A DNA stretch of 64,000 bases, taken from Siphonodentalium dalli (Eukaryota; Mollusca; Scaphopoda; Gadilida; Siphonodentaliidae). Positions 43,217-52,937 of the stretch are shown piece by piece. The first letter of the stretch is position 1. Every line of letters starts with the position of its first letter. The stretch is taken from the NCBI GenBank assembly GCA_032622095.1, contig CP136063.1, forward strand, positions 143,673,950 through 143,737,949. Direction: 5' to 3'. Both the position numbers and the translations under genes were made by a program. The notes under the pieces are model-generated. The model did not search any database and was not told the origin of the DNA. It saw only the letters and a list, made by a program, of their open reading frames with translations.

Positions 43217-43725
43217 AACGAGTCTGACCACACATAGCTGTCAACAGATATAATAGCAGTCATTTGGTCAATTTATCCAAGGTGTCACTCTTTTTCGACC
43301 TATACAGTGTTATCCTATTGACGCGTGTGATTATGTGTGTGTACATAATTGAAAATTTGTTCCATAGAATATGTCAGTTCATTCGGGGTAGTAATTTCGC
43401 ATCACGCTCTTCGTCTGAGCTTGACTGCTTTCAAAATAGTACAACATCTCAATAATTCTTCCAATAATTCGCGATAATGCACGTGTGTCATATACTCAAT
43501 AACGTAATCGGGATAGAGAAGTAAAGAATAAACGCTCTTTATTATTTATGTAAGAGTAATGGCGTCAAATTATTTCAGGTATTGTGGAGACAATTATTTG
43601 GAAAAAAAAAATTAGGTTTTGAATTTTTTTTGTGAATATTTTAGTACAAACAATTTTACCGCCAAAAAATCTATTTTTAGATGTGGAGCGAACGAGACCC
43701 ACTTACTACTTATGATATATATATA

Positions 43726-44040
43726 TATTGATTGACTGAATGATTGGGTTTAATTTCGCTTTCAACAACTAACGCGATTTCACGACATTGCCAGTTTTAG
43801 TGGTGGAGGAAATCCGCACACTTGCGGCTAATCTAACAGTTATTTCCATTCCTGATAAAACCCATCGACCATGTGAGGCAAACGACCGACAATATAGGCG
43901 AGTAACTAATAACTCCACCAGAAAACGATTTAGAGTTAGAAAGACCACGATGGGAACATGTGGATTTGAACCCTCATCACCAGCGCTGGAGGGCGAAACG
44001 GCTTGGAGTTGTACCCCTAATATTTATAGCGCACGTTTTG
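43726..44040. repeat. SINE-like interspersed repeat
   Basis: TTGATTGACTGAATGATTGG, a GTTTAATTTCGCTTTCAAC tract, TGGTGGAGGAAATCCGCA and GATTTGAACCCTCATCACC follow, in that order, landmarks of a SINE-like repeat common in marine invertebrate genomes. The GATTTGAACCC stretch resembles the complement of a tRNA B box. I could not fold a tRNA from it. The frame at 43788-44060 is repeat sequence. Confidence 0.4.
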
Positions 44041-44209
44041 ATAAATGGATTTGTCTATAGTTTTTGAGAGTATGACGGAATTGTTTATGTTCCGCGTCAC
44101 TAAGTTTGCATACTAAAACAATTCAAATAGGTAATCAGATGCACTATACGCTGTCACATAATGGGCTAGCTGATTCGACAATAGGTGTGTGTGGTTAAAA
44201 AGATTGATA

Positions 44210-45150
44210 TCATTTGTAAGGTTTGACGATTAAAACAAAATGCAAAATTGAAAAAGAATTTGGGCCAAGGGGTGGGTGGGTCCCTATTGCTCTAAAACTA
44301 TCTAAATCTGTTTTCGGCTTATCTCCACCTTTGTGCAAAGAAACCATCATACCAATGTTTGCTTCTTGATGTATGTATTGAAAATGAATCATTTTCCCCA
44401 GTACTTGAACGATGCATTCATTTAGTTTATGACCTCCATACGCGAGATGTTCATATAATGCCATGTCAGATTATGTGACATTGCCCCTATTCATGGACTT
44501 ACGAATGCTTTCCAATTCATCAACTGACACTGGATAGCGACAGTTTGTCGCACAAAGTAAGGTCAAGGTTATTTGTGAATGAATGGGTTAATATTCACGG
44601 TGATCATGTCAAAGGTGCCTGCATGATTCAAGTGGGTAATATAAACGTTCATAGTAGTCGGCCCACGCGTGTGTGACTTCTTGGGGATTTATTAGTGTAG
44701 AAACAGCGAACGTAAACAAATAAGTGCTATCAGAATTACATTTCACCTTACGACGATTCAATAGTCTGAAAAATTGTTCCTGATTCATCTCGGCGTTGTC
44801 AATGCGGTCGTTTTGATCTGACAAACAGTTCGTGTTAGATTTACGAAGCTCCCTACGAAATGCACATTTTGCGGCTTTGTAGTGAGTGCATGACATATGG
44901 TATTCTCCGCTGGGTTTACCTTCTGCAACCCATATGCGTCTGAAGCTATGCATGTCTCTGTGAATACTGCTCAGTTTATTTTTCCAAAACGGTTTCACAG
45001 AAGATTTAAACGAGTTCTGGGGACGAAGAGCGTTGATACAGAATCAATGGGTTCCACACTGTCCACGTATGTGTGTAAAGACCATCCGTATCAACGATGG
45101 GAATTTCAGGTACCAGGTTTTCAACGCAGTTTTGATAACCCCTGATAGAC
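44210..45150 (-). pseudogene. LINE-B ORF2 fragment: linker and start of reverse transcriptase
   Basis: Read right to left, 44998-44609 gives KPFWKNKLSSIHRDMHSFRR and VTHAWADYYERLY, the linker between endonuclease and RT in non-LTR ORF2. Then 44464-44210 gives HLAYGGHKLNE and SLHKGGDKPKTDLDSFRAIG, the first RT block. A frameshift or small gap lies between, and everything after the first RT block is gone. Endonuclease is not seen. It probably belongs with the ORF1 remnant at 45919-48037, which has the same orientation. Confidence 0.75.
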
Positions 45151-45918
45151 GACTCTGATGCAAGGATTTTCTTCCAGTTTAGTACACAGCATGCATGGGC
45201 TTTCAGTTGAGATATATTTTGAAGTGATCTCGATGCTTAATTCCTCTGGTCTAAGATTTGAGTAATCTAAAGCGGAGTTAGACAGAACATGTGTCCCCTT
45301 AACGAGGAGGGAGTTGTTTTGGTATATTAAGATACGATGTGTTATTGCGAAAACGCATTATTCCCGCTATCTATTTGTTTCCGCTGCGTTGCGCAACTCT
45401 CGATCGTGTTCTAGAAACTTCCCGAAAATCCACACTTATCGAACTTATGAACTAAGCCACGTTGCACGCACACAGACTGCACCTCATGTAGGAGATCCGT
45501 TATCAAATGATTCGCAATACATGTATATCATTGGTATGGACGGCAGGTTCGAATATGATCGCCCATATTACACAATCACGGGTGACTCACATCCGCTCCA
45601 GTAGCATTCCAAGCTTGATTTGTTCCCTATATATATACATATGGGTTTGCACTGTCACCCCCCCCCCCCCTGAATCCTGAATAACAGTAAAACTGTTAAC
45701 AAATGGAGATGAATACTGAAACCAGTACCACCTATTTTCATAACTATTCTCAATACAGCTATCTGCAAACTGTACCGGTAAGAGAACAGGTCATGATAGC
45801 TCTATAATCAGACACTGCTGACCGGTTGCGACTCGTTTGATATATAATCCCACGGACAAATCATGCATTGTCGACTGTCAGGTATTGTGAAAACAATCGT
45901 ATTCATCGTCATGTTTCT
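45151..45918. other. No gene recognised
   Basis: A C-run lies at 45657-45670. The frame at 45314-45604 shows no domain. Confidence 0.45.
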
Positions 45919-48037
45919 TCATCCCTGTATAATTTGTTTCCCTCTATACGGAATATTAGTTCTGTGAATGACTCCTTCTTCAACTTTAATTCCGCTCGAA
46001 GTTTGAATTGCTCTGATTGTTCTGATTGCTGTCATTTCTCTTTTGAAATAAATCTTGTGCTTACTTTTTGTTGCTTTGTTTTCCTTGTTATAGTTGATGG
46101 CATTTTGACTCATTTTATTTCTGATTCCAATGGAGATTGTAGTAATTTTATGGGTCTGTTTTTTCACAACTTTTTTGCCGATTCTATCATTGTTAACTAT
46201 ATCTTTAGATTCATGCTGTGACATTTCCTTTACAATTTCTTGTATTGTCTGCAGTTTTCGGCTCTCGGGAATATTTATGATCACAATATTTCGTTTAATT
46301 AACTTCTTTTCTATCAGTTTGTACTTGTATTCGATGATCTTCAGGTAAGTTTTCATTTCTTCGCTTAGTTTGTAGATGTTATCTTCGATGTTTGGTCTTG
46401 TTTTATCTACTGCAGCATTTTCGTTCTGCTAGTAAGTTATTGTGTTTGTTAACCCTTTGAACCCTGACGCCCTACCACGACCGACACCCTGACCCTGGGC
46501 TCCTCGTGGGATTTCCCTTTAAATTTTATAGTGTCTTGTTGGATGATGTTGGTTATGTTTAATTTGTGACACAGGTATGAAACTTTGCAGGTCCCCCCCA
46601 TTGATCACTGGTCATTATCAAATCGGGAGACTTTGCCACGCGGCAGCGTCTTGGTAACGGTTGCTAGGCAACTAGCCCGAATTGACTCGAAAAGGCAATT
46701 ATAGCATGGTATGTCATAACTCAATGCCAGTGATTGCGTTTTTGATGACGATAATTCCCTAATGTGAAATTTTAGATATATCCGACAAGAATTTAAGAGA
46801 GATCGAATGAAATTAATTATTTAAGGGTAGCAACGGTCGCTAATCAAGTACCACAAATGAACGGATGACCCCACTGAACTAACCATTAAATGGTAGCGTT
46901 CCCTTAATTTATACAATATCTAGTCGCATAATGATGTATATGTTCAATGGGGGCACCTGTTTGAAACTGTGCATACATATGTATGTTATGCATGGACCAT
47001 TCTATGATCATTAAAATATAAGGACACTTTGCCACCCAATCTCTCCTTAGTAACGGTTACCAGACAACTACCCGGCATTAGCAAGAAACTGCAATTATGA
47101 TGCAGCTATATGTCCTATATATAACACCACATTTCGCTTAACACGCATGTTTTTGTCATTTACAACCTATGTTCTGCGCATGCGCATATATTCCTACCCG
47201 ATACTATAGCGGGTAGACATTCCATATACACACCCTGACCACAGCCGATGTCTATGGGGCCATTTAAACATATATTAGTGGGTATGCCGTGCATAAGTAC
47301 ACTATAACCCATTTATTTCGCTGCTCTGCGCATGCGCGAAGAAATCAACTTGATATGCGATCGAGGCCCTTCACCATATAAATATAATTTGAACAGGCTT
47401 TTTATATTTGATATATATAACTAGAATTTAGACGTCGATTTGTTATTGAATCGCATAGCTATAAACTATAAACACGTGGCGGTCGTTATAATGGCCGGTT
47501 CAGCGGCCGGTATACCGGCCGCTAGGGTATTTGGAGGTTCACGCAGCGGCCGGTTTTCCGACAGCTGGGGTTCAAAGGGTTAACACATTCTTTGATGTGA
47601 GTCTCGGTAATTGTTTTCTGTTGTCTCTCGAATTATTTCACAGTTTGTCAGTTTACCTTTCGTATAATTATATTATTATCTCACTCTTTTTATATTTAAC
47701 CTGTCATATATTTTTGTCATAATCCTTTTTGTGGTCTGCATACCATTTTCAGTTGTCTTTATAGTTGCTTTTGTGTTTCATTATCAGCATGGCGTGCTTC
47801 TTACTCGAATGCATCGAACCGAGCATCGATTATTCTACTGGCGATGCCTTCAACAATTATACACAGCCTGTCTGTTATTAATCTCGGTAGTACATCCATT
47901 GTCTTATCAACTCTTTTCATTTTTTTTGGATTCTGTAATGTTTTGATTATGTTTTGTATTACATTGTTATTTCCGCCTGTCGACCCTACGTGGTTTTCTG
48001 TCCACGAACACGAACGTGTGTTCCTCTTCAGAACCAA
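45919..48037 (-). pseudogene. LINE-B ORF1 (L1-like), split by a piggyBac-type MITE
   Basis: Minus-strand pieces: 47801-48037 with ITDRLCIIVEGIASRIIDAR, then decayed coiled-coil-like sequence to about 47584; beyond the inserted MITE, 46440-45919 with RNIVIINIPESRKLQTIQE, the RRM-type core of L1/Tx1 ORF1 RNA-binding proteins. ORF1 proteins package their own RNA for retrotransposition. Several stops make it dead. Confidence 0.65.
46453..47579. mobile_element. Non-autonomous piggyBac-type MITE at TTAA
   Basis: TIRs CCCTTTGAACCC (46453-46464) and GGGTTCAAAGGG (47568-47579), directly flanked by TTAA on both sides (46449-46452 and 47580-47583). TTAA duplication and a CCC-start are piggyBac traits. 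It is 1127 bp with no transposase frame. An internal duplication is visible (CTTTGCCACGCGG and TAACGGTTGCTAGGCAACTA at about 46630, relatives near 47030). A palindromic CGGCCGGT-rich stretch lies near the right end. It sits inside LINE-B ORF1. Confidence 0.8.
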
Positions 48038-48041
48038 TTAA

Positions 48042-49244
48042 TAAACTGATCAAATTTCCTGAATGTCAACGGCCAAGAACCATCACATGCAATGTACGAT
48101 AAGTAGTAGTCAAAAGGATGTTTTTTGGGGAAATGTCAAGGCCGACCCTTGTTCATTTGACAGAAAATAACGAAAAACTATGTGAAGGGATAGTCACGAT
48201 CAATTGTATATGTAAGAGCTAATTCGTGAGACCAGTAAATAAGAAGAACGGAGGACCATACGAAGCGAAATTGTTGTGGTATGATCCGAGGTTCGTCAAT
48301 TCATTATGTATTTATTTCTTAACAGTTTCCGGCGGTTCGACACAATCAGCTAGCTGATACTGGTCTACTGCCCATTCCAACGTGGAACAATGGAGCGTAG
48401 TCAGTGGGATGTCTACGACAGTCGATAACCAGCTCATTGTGATACCCATCTGCCGTCAGTCGGCACTGGTGCGTGCTTGGGAAGTAGTGTCGCATAAAAT
48501 AACACGGGACACTGTCAACGCTGACATCGCGATCGTGCGACGGAACTCTCTTGTGACAAGGAGGTTCTCGTTGTTGTTCCAACCGGAGTTTGTCGCGTTA
48601 TATTTAATCTCCGTTCTGTGTCGGTCGTTGGCATAATTATTTCTCTCCATATGTGTGGATTTATGTCTTTATAAAATCAGTCCCGACTAACTGACGACGT
48701 AGGATTGATACGAAACTCGTGTGATACATATCTAGTCAAGGATATTCTATGGAGGGATTTCAGTCGTTATCTAATCGCGATGTCTGGTACTAAATGTTGA
48801 TTTTGGCGGTGAATGCTAAATAACAGAGGATTACATGTGAGCGCACAATACAACGGCCGATTACGCATATCATATAGTTGGGACCACACGGGATGTGACT
48901 GATATATTCCCCACGACGCTTGTCATTGTTCGCCAAGGCAATGGATGTGTTTTCAATCATCAGACATTCAATCGTTTCGGAAAGAACTAATCCGATAACT
49001 CAATACTTTGAGTTGAAGGCACAAACAGGTAGTTGTGGACCTGAAATGCTGTGGAAAATATACGACGCATCAAGGAAGGATGATAACCGCGTAAGTATAT
49101 AAGCTGCAGCTATAGGGTGTAGCGGTATCCGTTGGTGGCTATATATATATATGTACCCGACGAAGGCTGTATAGCCGAAAGCTAGTACGACATTAAAGAT
49201 TTGATGGGTCTTTAATTGGTGTTATCATATATTGATAAGAACTT

Positions 49245-49288
<44 letters not shown>

Positions 49289-49778
49289 CTTTCGTTACAC
49301 GCCAACATATCCTTGCGCAAATATGCACATAATCGACCTATAATGTAGGTACATAATGTGATTATTTGATTCTGAAATATGCAGATAATGGACTCATACC
49401 CGTTATTTTGTTTTATGGCGCGGGCCACAGTGAAAACACTGGTTAAAGAGCGTATGCCTGAATAGTCGTGAGTTGGGTTCTTATTGCCATTGTCCGCATA
49501 TCATCTGCTTAGAATCGTCTCATTATGGGTCGATAATGTGGCTAAAACGCTCTCATTTTCAGCACATTAATTAACTCAAACTCTACCTAAAACAAGTTCT
49601 ATTATAAGCAGATAATGTGTGGGTGGTGTTCGGGAGAACAGGCTGTACGCGCATACGGAAAACACGAATATGCAATAACTCAACATGTTAAATAATTTAA
49701 CTTTACCAGAACGCCAGAACATGGACTGTATGCATGTATATATTCTCTCCGATTGAAAGCTCACATTATAACACGACA
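48042..49778. other. No gene recognised; (TA)n at 49247-49284
   Basis: Opposed frames at 48346-48650 overlap each other and show no domain. The stretch holds a TA microsatellite and the ribozyme-like motif listed separately. Confidence 0.45.
49157..49188 (+). ncRNA. Hammerhead-ribozyme-like motif, degenerate
   Basis: CCGACGA, a 4-bp stem GGCT/AGCC with loop, then GAAA follow the hammerhead core order (CUGANGA, stem II, GAAA), except that C replaces U in the first box. GTAC just before and GTAC just after could pair. Hammerheads of this type occur in Penelope-like and other retroelements. It lies next to a TA repeat, with no ORF nearby. It is probably a retroelement scrap that no longer cleaves. 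Confidence 0.4.
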
Positions 49779-49800
49779 TCTCATATATATTTTGAAGACC

Positions 49801-49834
<34 letters not shown>

Positions 49835-50304
49835 ATTAATACAAATCTACGATTCTCGACCGATCGGACGAAACTTGGTACGTGTGTGTAGTTTGACCAG
49901 GCGGTGGTCGTTGTCGTATTGGCGAGCCCGTGCGACGCCCGTGCAGCGCATGCGCAGACGAGATCTCGGAAACGGGTGGAGCTATCGACTTGAAATTTGG
50001 TATGTGAATGTATCTTGCCCCGGATACGAATTTTATCGGGTCGCCGAGCCCGTGCGAAGCCAGCTTCGCGCATGCGCAGACCAGATCTCGGAAACGGGTG
50101 GAGCTATCGACTTGAAATTTGGTTTTTGAATAGCCCGGACAACGTCGGGCTGGGTAGAGCTATCGACTTTAAATTTGTTTTTTGAATAGCCCGGACAACG
50201 TCGGGCTCATCGGCTAGCGCAGACCAAATCTCGGAAACGGGTGGAGCTATCGACTTGAAATTTGATTTTTGAATAGCCCGGACAACGTCGGGCTCATCGG
50301 CTAG
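49779..50304 (+). mobile_element. Non-autonomous Helitron, array copy 1
   Basis: Starts TCTCATATATATTTTGAAG after an A, then (CTGT)n at 49801-49835. It contains repeated units around GAGATCTCGGAAACGGGTGG and GAGCTATCGACTTGAAATTTG. It ends with the strong stem AGCCCGGACAACGTCGGGCT, a 6-base spacer and CTAG at 50301-50304. Confidence 0.75.
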
Positions 50305-50974
50305 TCTCATATATATTTTGAAGACCTCTGTCTGTCTGTCTGTATGTTTGTCTGTATGTTTGTCATTAATACAAATCTACGATTCTCGACCGATCGGGAC
50401 GAAACTTGGTACGTGTGTGTAGTTTGACCAGGCGGTGGTCGTTGTCGTATTGGCGAGCCCGTGCGGCGCCCGCTTCGCGCATGCGCAGACGAGATCTCGG
50501 AAACAGGTGAAGCTATCGACTTGAAAGTTGCTATGTGAATGTATCTTGCCCCGAATACGAATTTGATCGGGTCGCCGAGCATGTGCGACGCCAGCTTCGC
50601 GCATGCGCAGACCAGATCTCGGAAACGGGTGGAGCTATCGACTTGAAATTTGGTATGTGAATGTATCTTGCCCCGGATACGAATTTTATCGGGTCGCCGA
50701 GCCCGTGCGACGCCAGTTTCGCGCATGCGCAGACCAGATCTCGGAAACGGGTGGAGCTATCGACTTGAAATTTGGAACGTCGTGCAGGGTAGAGCTATCG
50801 ACTTGAAATTTGGTTTTTGAATAGCCCGGACAACGTCGGGCCTCAGCTTCGCGCATGCGCAGACCAGATCTCGGAAACGGGTGGAGCTATCGACTTGAAA
50901 TTTGGTTTTTGAATAGCTATCGACTTGAAATTTGGTTTTTGAATAGCCCGGATAACGTCGGGCTCATCGGCTAG
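50305..50974 (+). mobile_element. Non-autonomous Helitron, array copy 2
   Basis: Begins TCTCATATATATTTTGAAG immediately after the preceding CTAG, with no spacer. It has the same internal units, with one more repeat than copy 1, and the same 3' stem (one base changed, GGATAACG) and CTAG at 50971-50974. Frames on both strands through 49576-51373 are repeat-driven. Confidence 0.75.
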
Positions 50975-51580
50975 TCTATTATATATTTTGGAAGATCTGT
51001 GTGTGTATGTGTGTGTGTCTGTTCGCGATGGACTCGAAAACGGCCGAACCGATTTCGATGAAACTTGGTATGTGGGGGTATTTTCGGCCGGGGGGTGACA
51101 CAGGCCTATTAATTTGCCGTGTGACGTGACCTTGACCTTGAAATCGGGTAATTTCAAGGTCAAACGCCCGAATATCACGGGATTTCGATGAAACTTGGTA
51201 TGTGGGGGTGCTTTCGTATGGGGAGTCTCATAAGCATATTCATTTGCCCGTGCGACGTGACCTTGACCTAAAAATCGGGTCAATTCAAGGTCAAATCGCC
51301 AATTTTGATGGGATTTCGACGAAATTTGATACATGGGGGTACTTTTGTCAACTGAGTGTTTTGGACGGGTCAAATCGTGACCCCGACCTGACCTTGACCT
51401 TCAAAATGATCAATTCAATGTCAAATCGGGTAAAACTGGATGGATTTCGACGGGCACGTTTGTCGGGTACTTTTGTCCGGGCAGTGTTTTGGACTGGTCA
51501 AATCGTGACCCCACTTGACCTTGACCTTCAAAATGGACAATTCAAGGTCAAAGCCCGGACAAAGTCGGGTCACCTTCTAG
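50975..51580 (+). mobile_element. Non-autonomous Helitron, array copy 3 (other subfamily)
   Basis: Starts TCTATTATATATTTTGGAAG directly after the previous CTAG. It has the units and order of the element at 10786-11521 (GATTTCGATGAAACTTGG, TTCAAGGTCAA). It ends with CCCGGACAAAGTCGGG, spacer and CTAG at 51577-51580. Confidence 0.75.
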
Positions 51581-51780
51581 TCTAATATGTATTTTTGGAC
51601 TTCTGTCTGTGTGTTAGCTATGGCCGGGAAAACTGCCGGACGGATTTCGACCAAACTTCCAAGATGAAGTGTCGTCCATTGCTTTTGAGAAGCTCCGAGC
51701 ACTCATTCTCCGTTCCCACTGCCGCCATCTTGGAATTGTGGGGGTTAATCGCGTGATAGTTAAAGAGCGTTCGTATCCGA
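51581..51780 (+). mobile_element. Helitron, array copy 4, truncated
   Basis: Head TCTAATATGTATTTTTGGAC follows the preceding CTAG, then AGCTATGGCCGGGAAAACTG. Similarity to the 11522-type element runs through GTTAAAGAGCGTTCG and is lost after about 51780. No 3' hairpin or CTAG was seen. Confidence 0.6.
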
Positions 51781-52750
51781 ATAATCAATATCGATGGACG
51801 ATAGAGCACATGGAAAGCACTGTCATCCGAGAACTTCCGACAACTTGAAGGTGTGTTATAATTGTCATTGCTTTGTCTATTTATATTAGATTCTTGCAGC
51901 CGACTATTTTCTGTTCTTAACATGATATCGGTTGCCAATGGCTGTTACTTATATCATATCAAGATTACATGCATGGCACAAATAATCGAACGTCGCCGAA
52001 TACGAGTACATGGTACACTTGAAAATTCTTCCAGATTAATTAGAGTATATGGCGTACATGGGTTGAATTTATACCATAACAACTCGGTATGTTATGTTAC
52101 ACCATCAAGTATATAGGTGTCCAATCTTATAAATTCCTCACATAGTGCATTAAGTGTATTGAGTTCGAGAGTTGAAAGCCACAAATACAATACAATTAGA
52201 TTCAGAGCATATTGGTGGGGGGGGGGGTCAAAACGAACGCTCGTTGGCAGCACTATATTTGCGTGACCTGCAATCACTTCGTAGCAAATATTTTGCTTCT
52301 ACATTAGTAAGAAGCAGTGGTTCATCTAAGACGTCGACGATCGACAGAATCAAAATGTCGCTTTCATTATTATCATTTATTATTTGTGTCAGCTCAAATA
52401 TCCGCCCCGGGGGTAAGACTTTTCCACCCCGGACAACGAGCCACAGTAAATAATAGCAACCAAGGGCAACCCCACTGGTATATTTTCGTGAACTTGATCC
52501 AGAATTTTGGACTTAGTGACGTCGTTACGCTCACGACAGATACCATGATTATAAAAGACTGAAGTAAAAACACACAGCCAATGAGTCAGGACTAGGCTAT
52601 CCACATTCAAATACAACATTCTTTGAATAAATGGGTCTAGTGACTTAGTGAACATATTCTAATCTTAATTATATGTACTAACCTAACCTCATGTTATCAT
52701 CCATATCACTCATATTATGATTTTGTTCAACTAAATTTCACTTGTTATCG
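51781..52750. other. No gene recognised
   Basis: A G-run lies at about 52216-52227. Frames at 51862-52655 are short, opposed and without domains. Confidence 0.45.
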
Positions 52751-52937
52751 TCAGCTATCTCCGCGTGGGCCCGGGGTAGAGTTGGCCTACCGCCCACTTC
52801 GATGGGAAATAACCCCCTAATGTGACACCATAGTTGCCGCGGGGAGCGTCCCGTGAGGTGTGGTGTAAGAGTCCTGGAGGTACTCTGGATGGCCGTATCG
52901 CGTGAGGCATCGACCTGCGGATACTAGCGCTTGAGCT
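52751..52937 (+). repeat. Orphan 5' region of LINE-C
   Basis: GCGTGGGCCCGGGGTAGA, CCCCTAATGTGACACC, GGAGTCCTGGAGGTACT and GACCTGCGGAT match 23560-23715 in order. No ORF1 follows. Confidence 0.65.

Larger units (their letters stand above)
28097..43657. mobile_element. Palindromic (tail-to-tail dimer) Polinton-like virus element, no polymerase
   Basis: Left arm about 28097-36280, right arm about 36281-43657, inverted relative to each other. The gene set is ATPase, integrase with chromodomain, minor and major capsid, and adenain-type protease, which is diagnostic of Polinton/Maverick elements (adintoviruses). Arms differ by many substitutions and indels, so this is not a trivial mirror. The right arm lacks about 320 bp present at 28157-28476, about 344 bp of PC4/TBP, and the 35251-35306 stretch. 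Inverted homology stops abruptly near 28097 and 43657; no 6-bp target duplication was recognisable. DNA polymerase B, expected in a full Polinton, is absent. The 15.6-kb total is within the usual Polinton size range. Confidence 0.85.

Noticed and set aside
28097-43657. Palindrome as an assembly or missed-adapter artefact
   Set aside because: The arms differ by many substitutions, several indels and large deletions, which a read-through artefact would not produce. It still needs spanning long reads.
28097-43657. DNA polymerase B hidden in the element
   Set aside because: No long frame with polymerase motifs (YGDTDS-like or exonuclease boxes) exists on either strand in either arm. The available intergenic space is too small.
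28090-43665. 6-bp target-site duplication and defined Polinton TIR tips
   Set aside because: Bases outside the last shared AAAATTG/CAATTTT do not match (ATATAC against ACCGCC). The AT-rich context makes any shorter match meaningless.
43880-43990. tRNA gene (complement)
   Set aside because: GGTTCAAATCC resembles a B box, but no cloverleaf could be built. Kept only as part of a SINE-like repeat.
49576-51373. Long frames on both strands in the Helitron array
   Set aside because: They arise from tandem repeat units without stops. The same peptides recur in each unit, and none has a domain.
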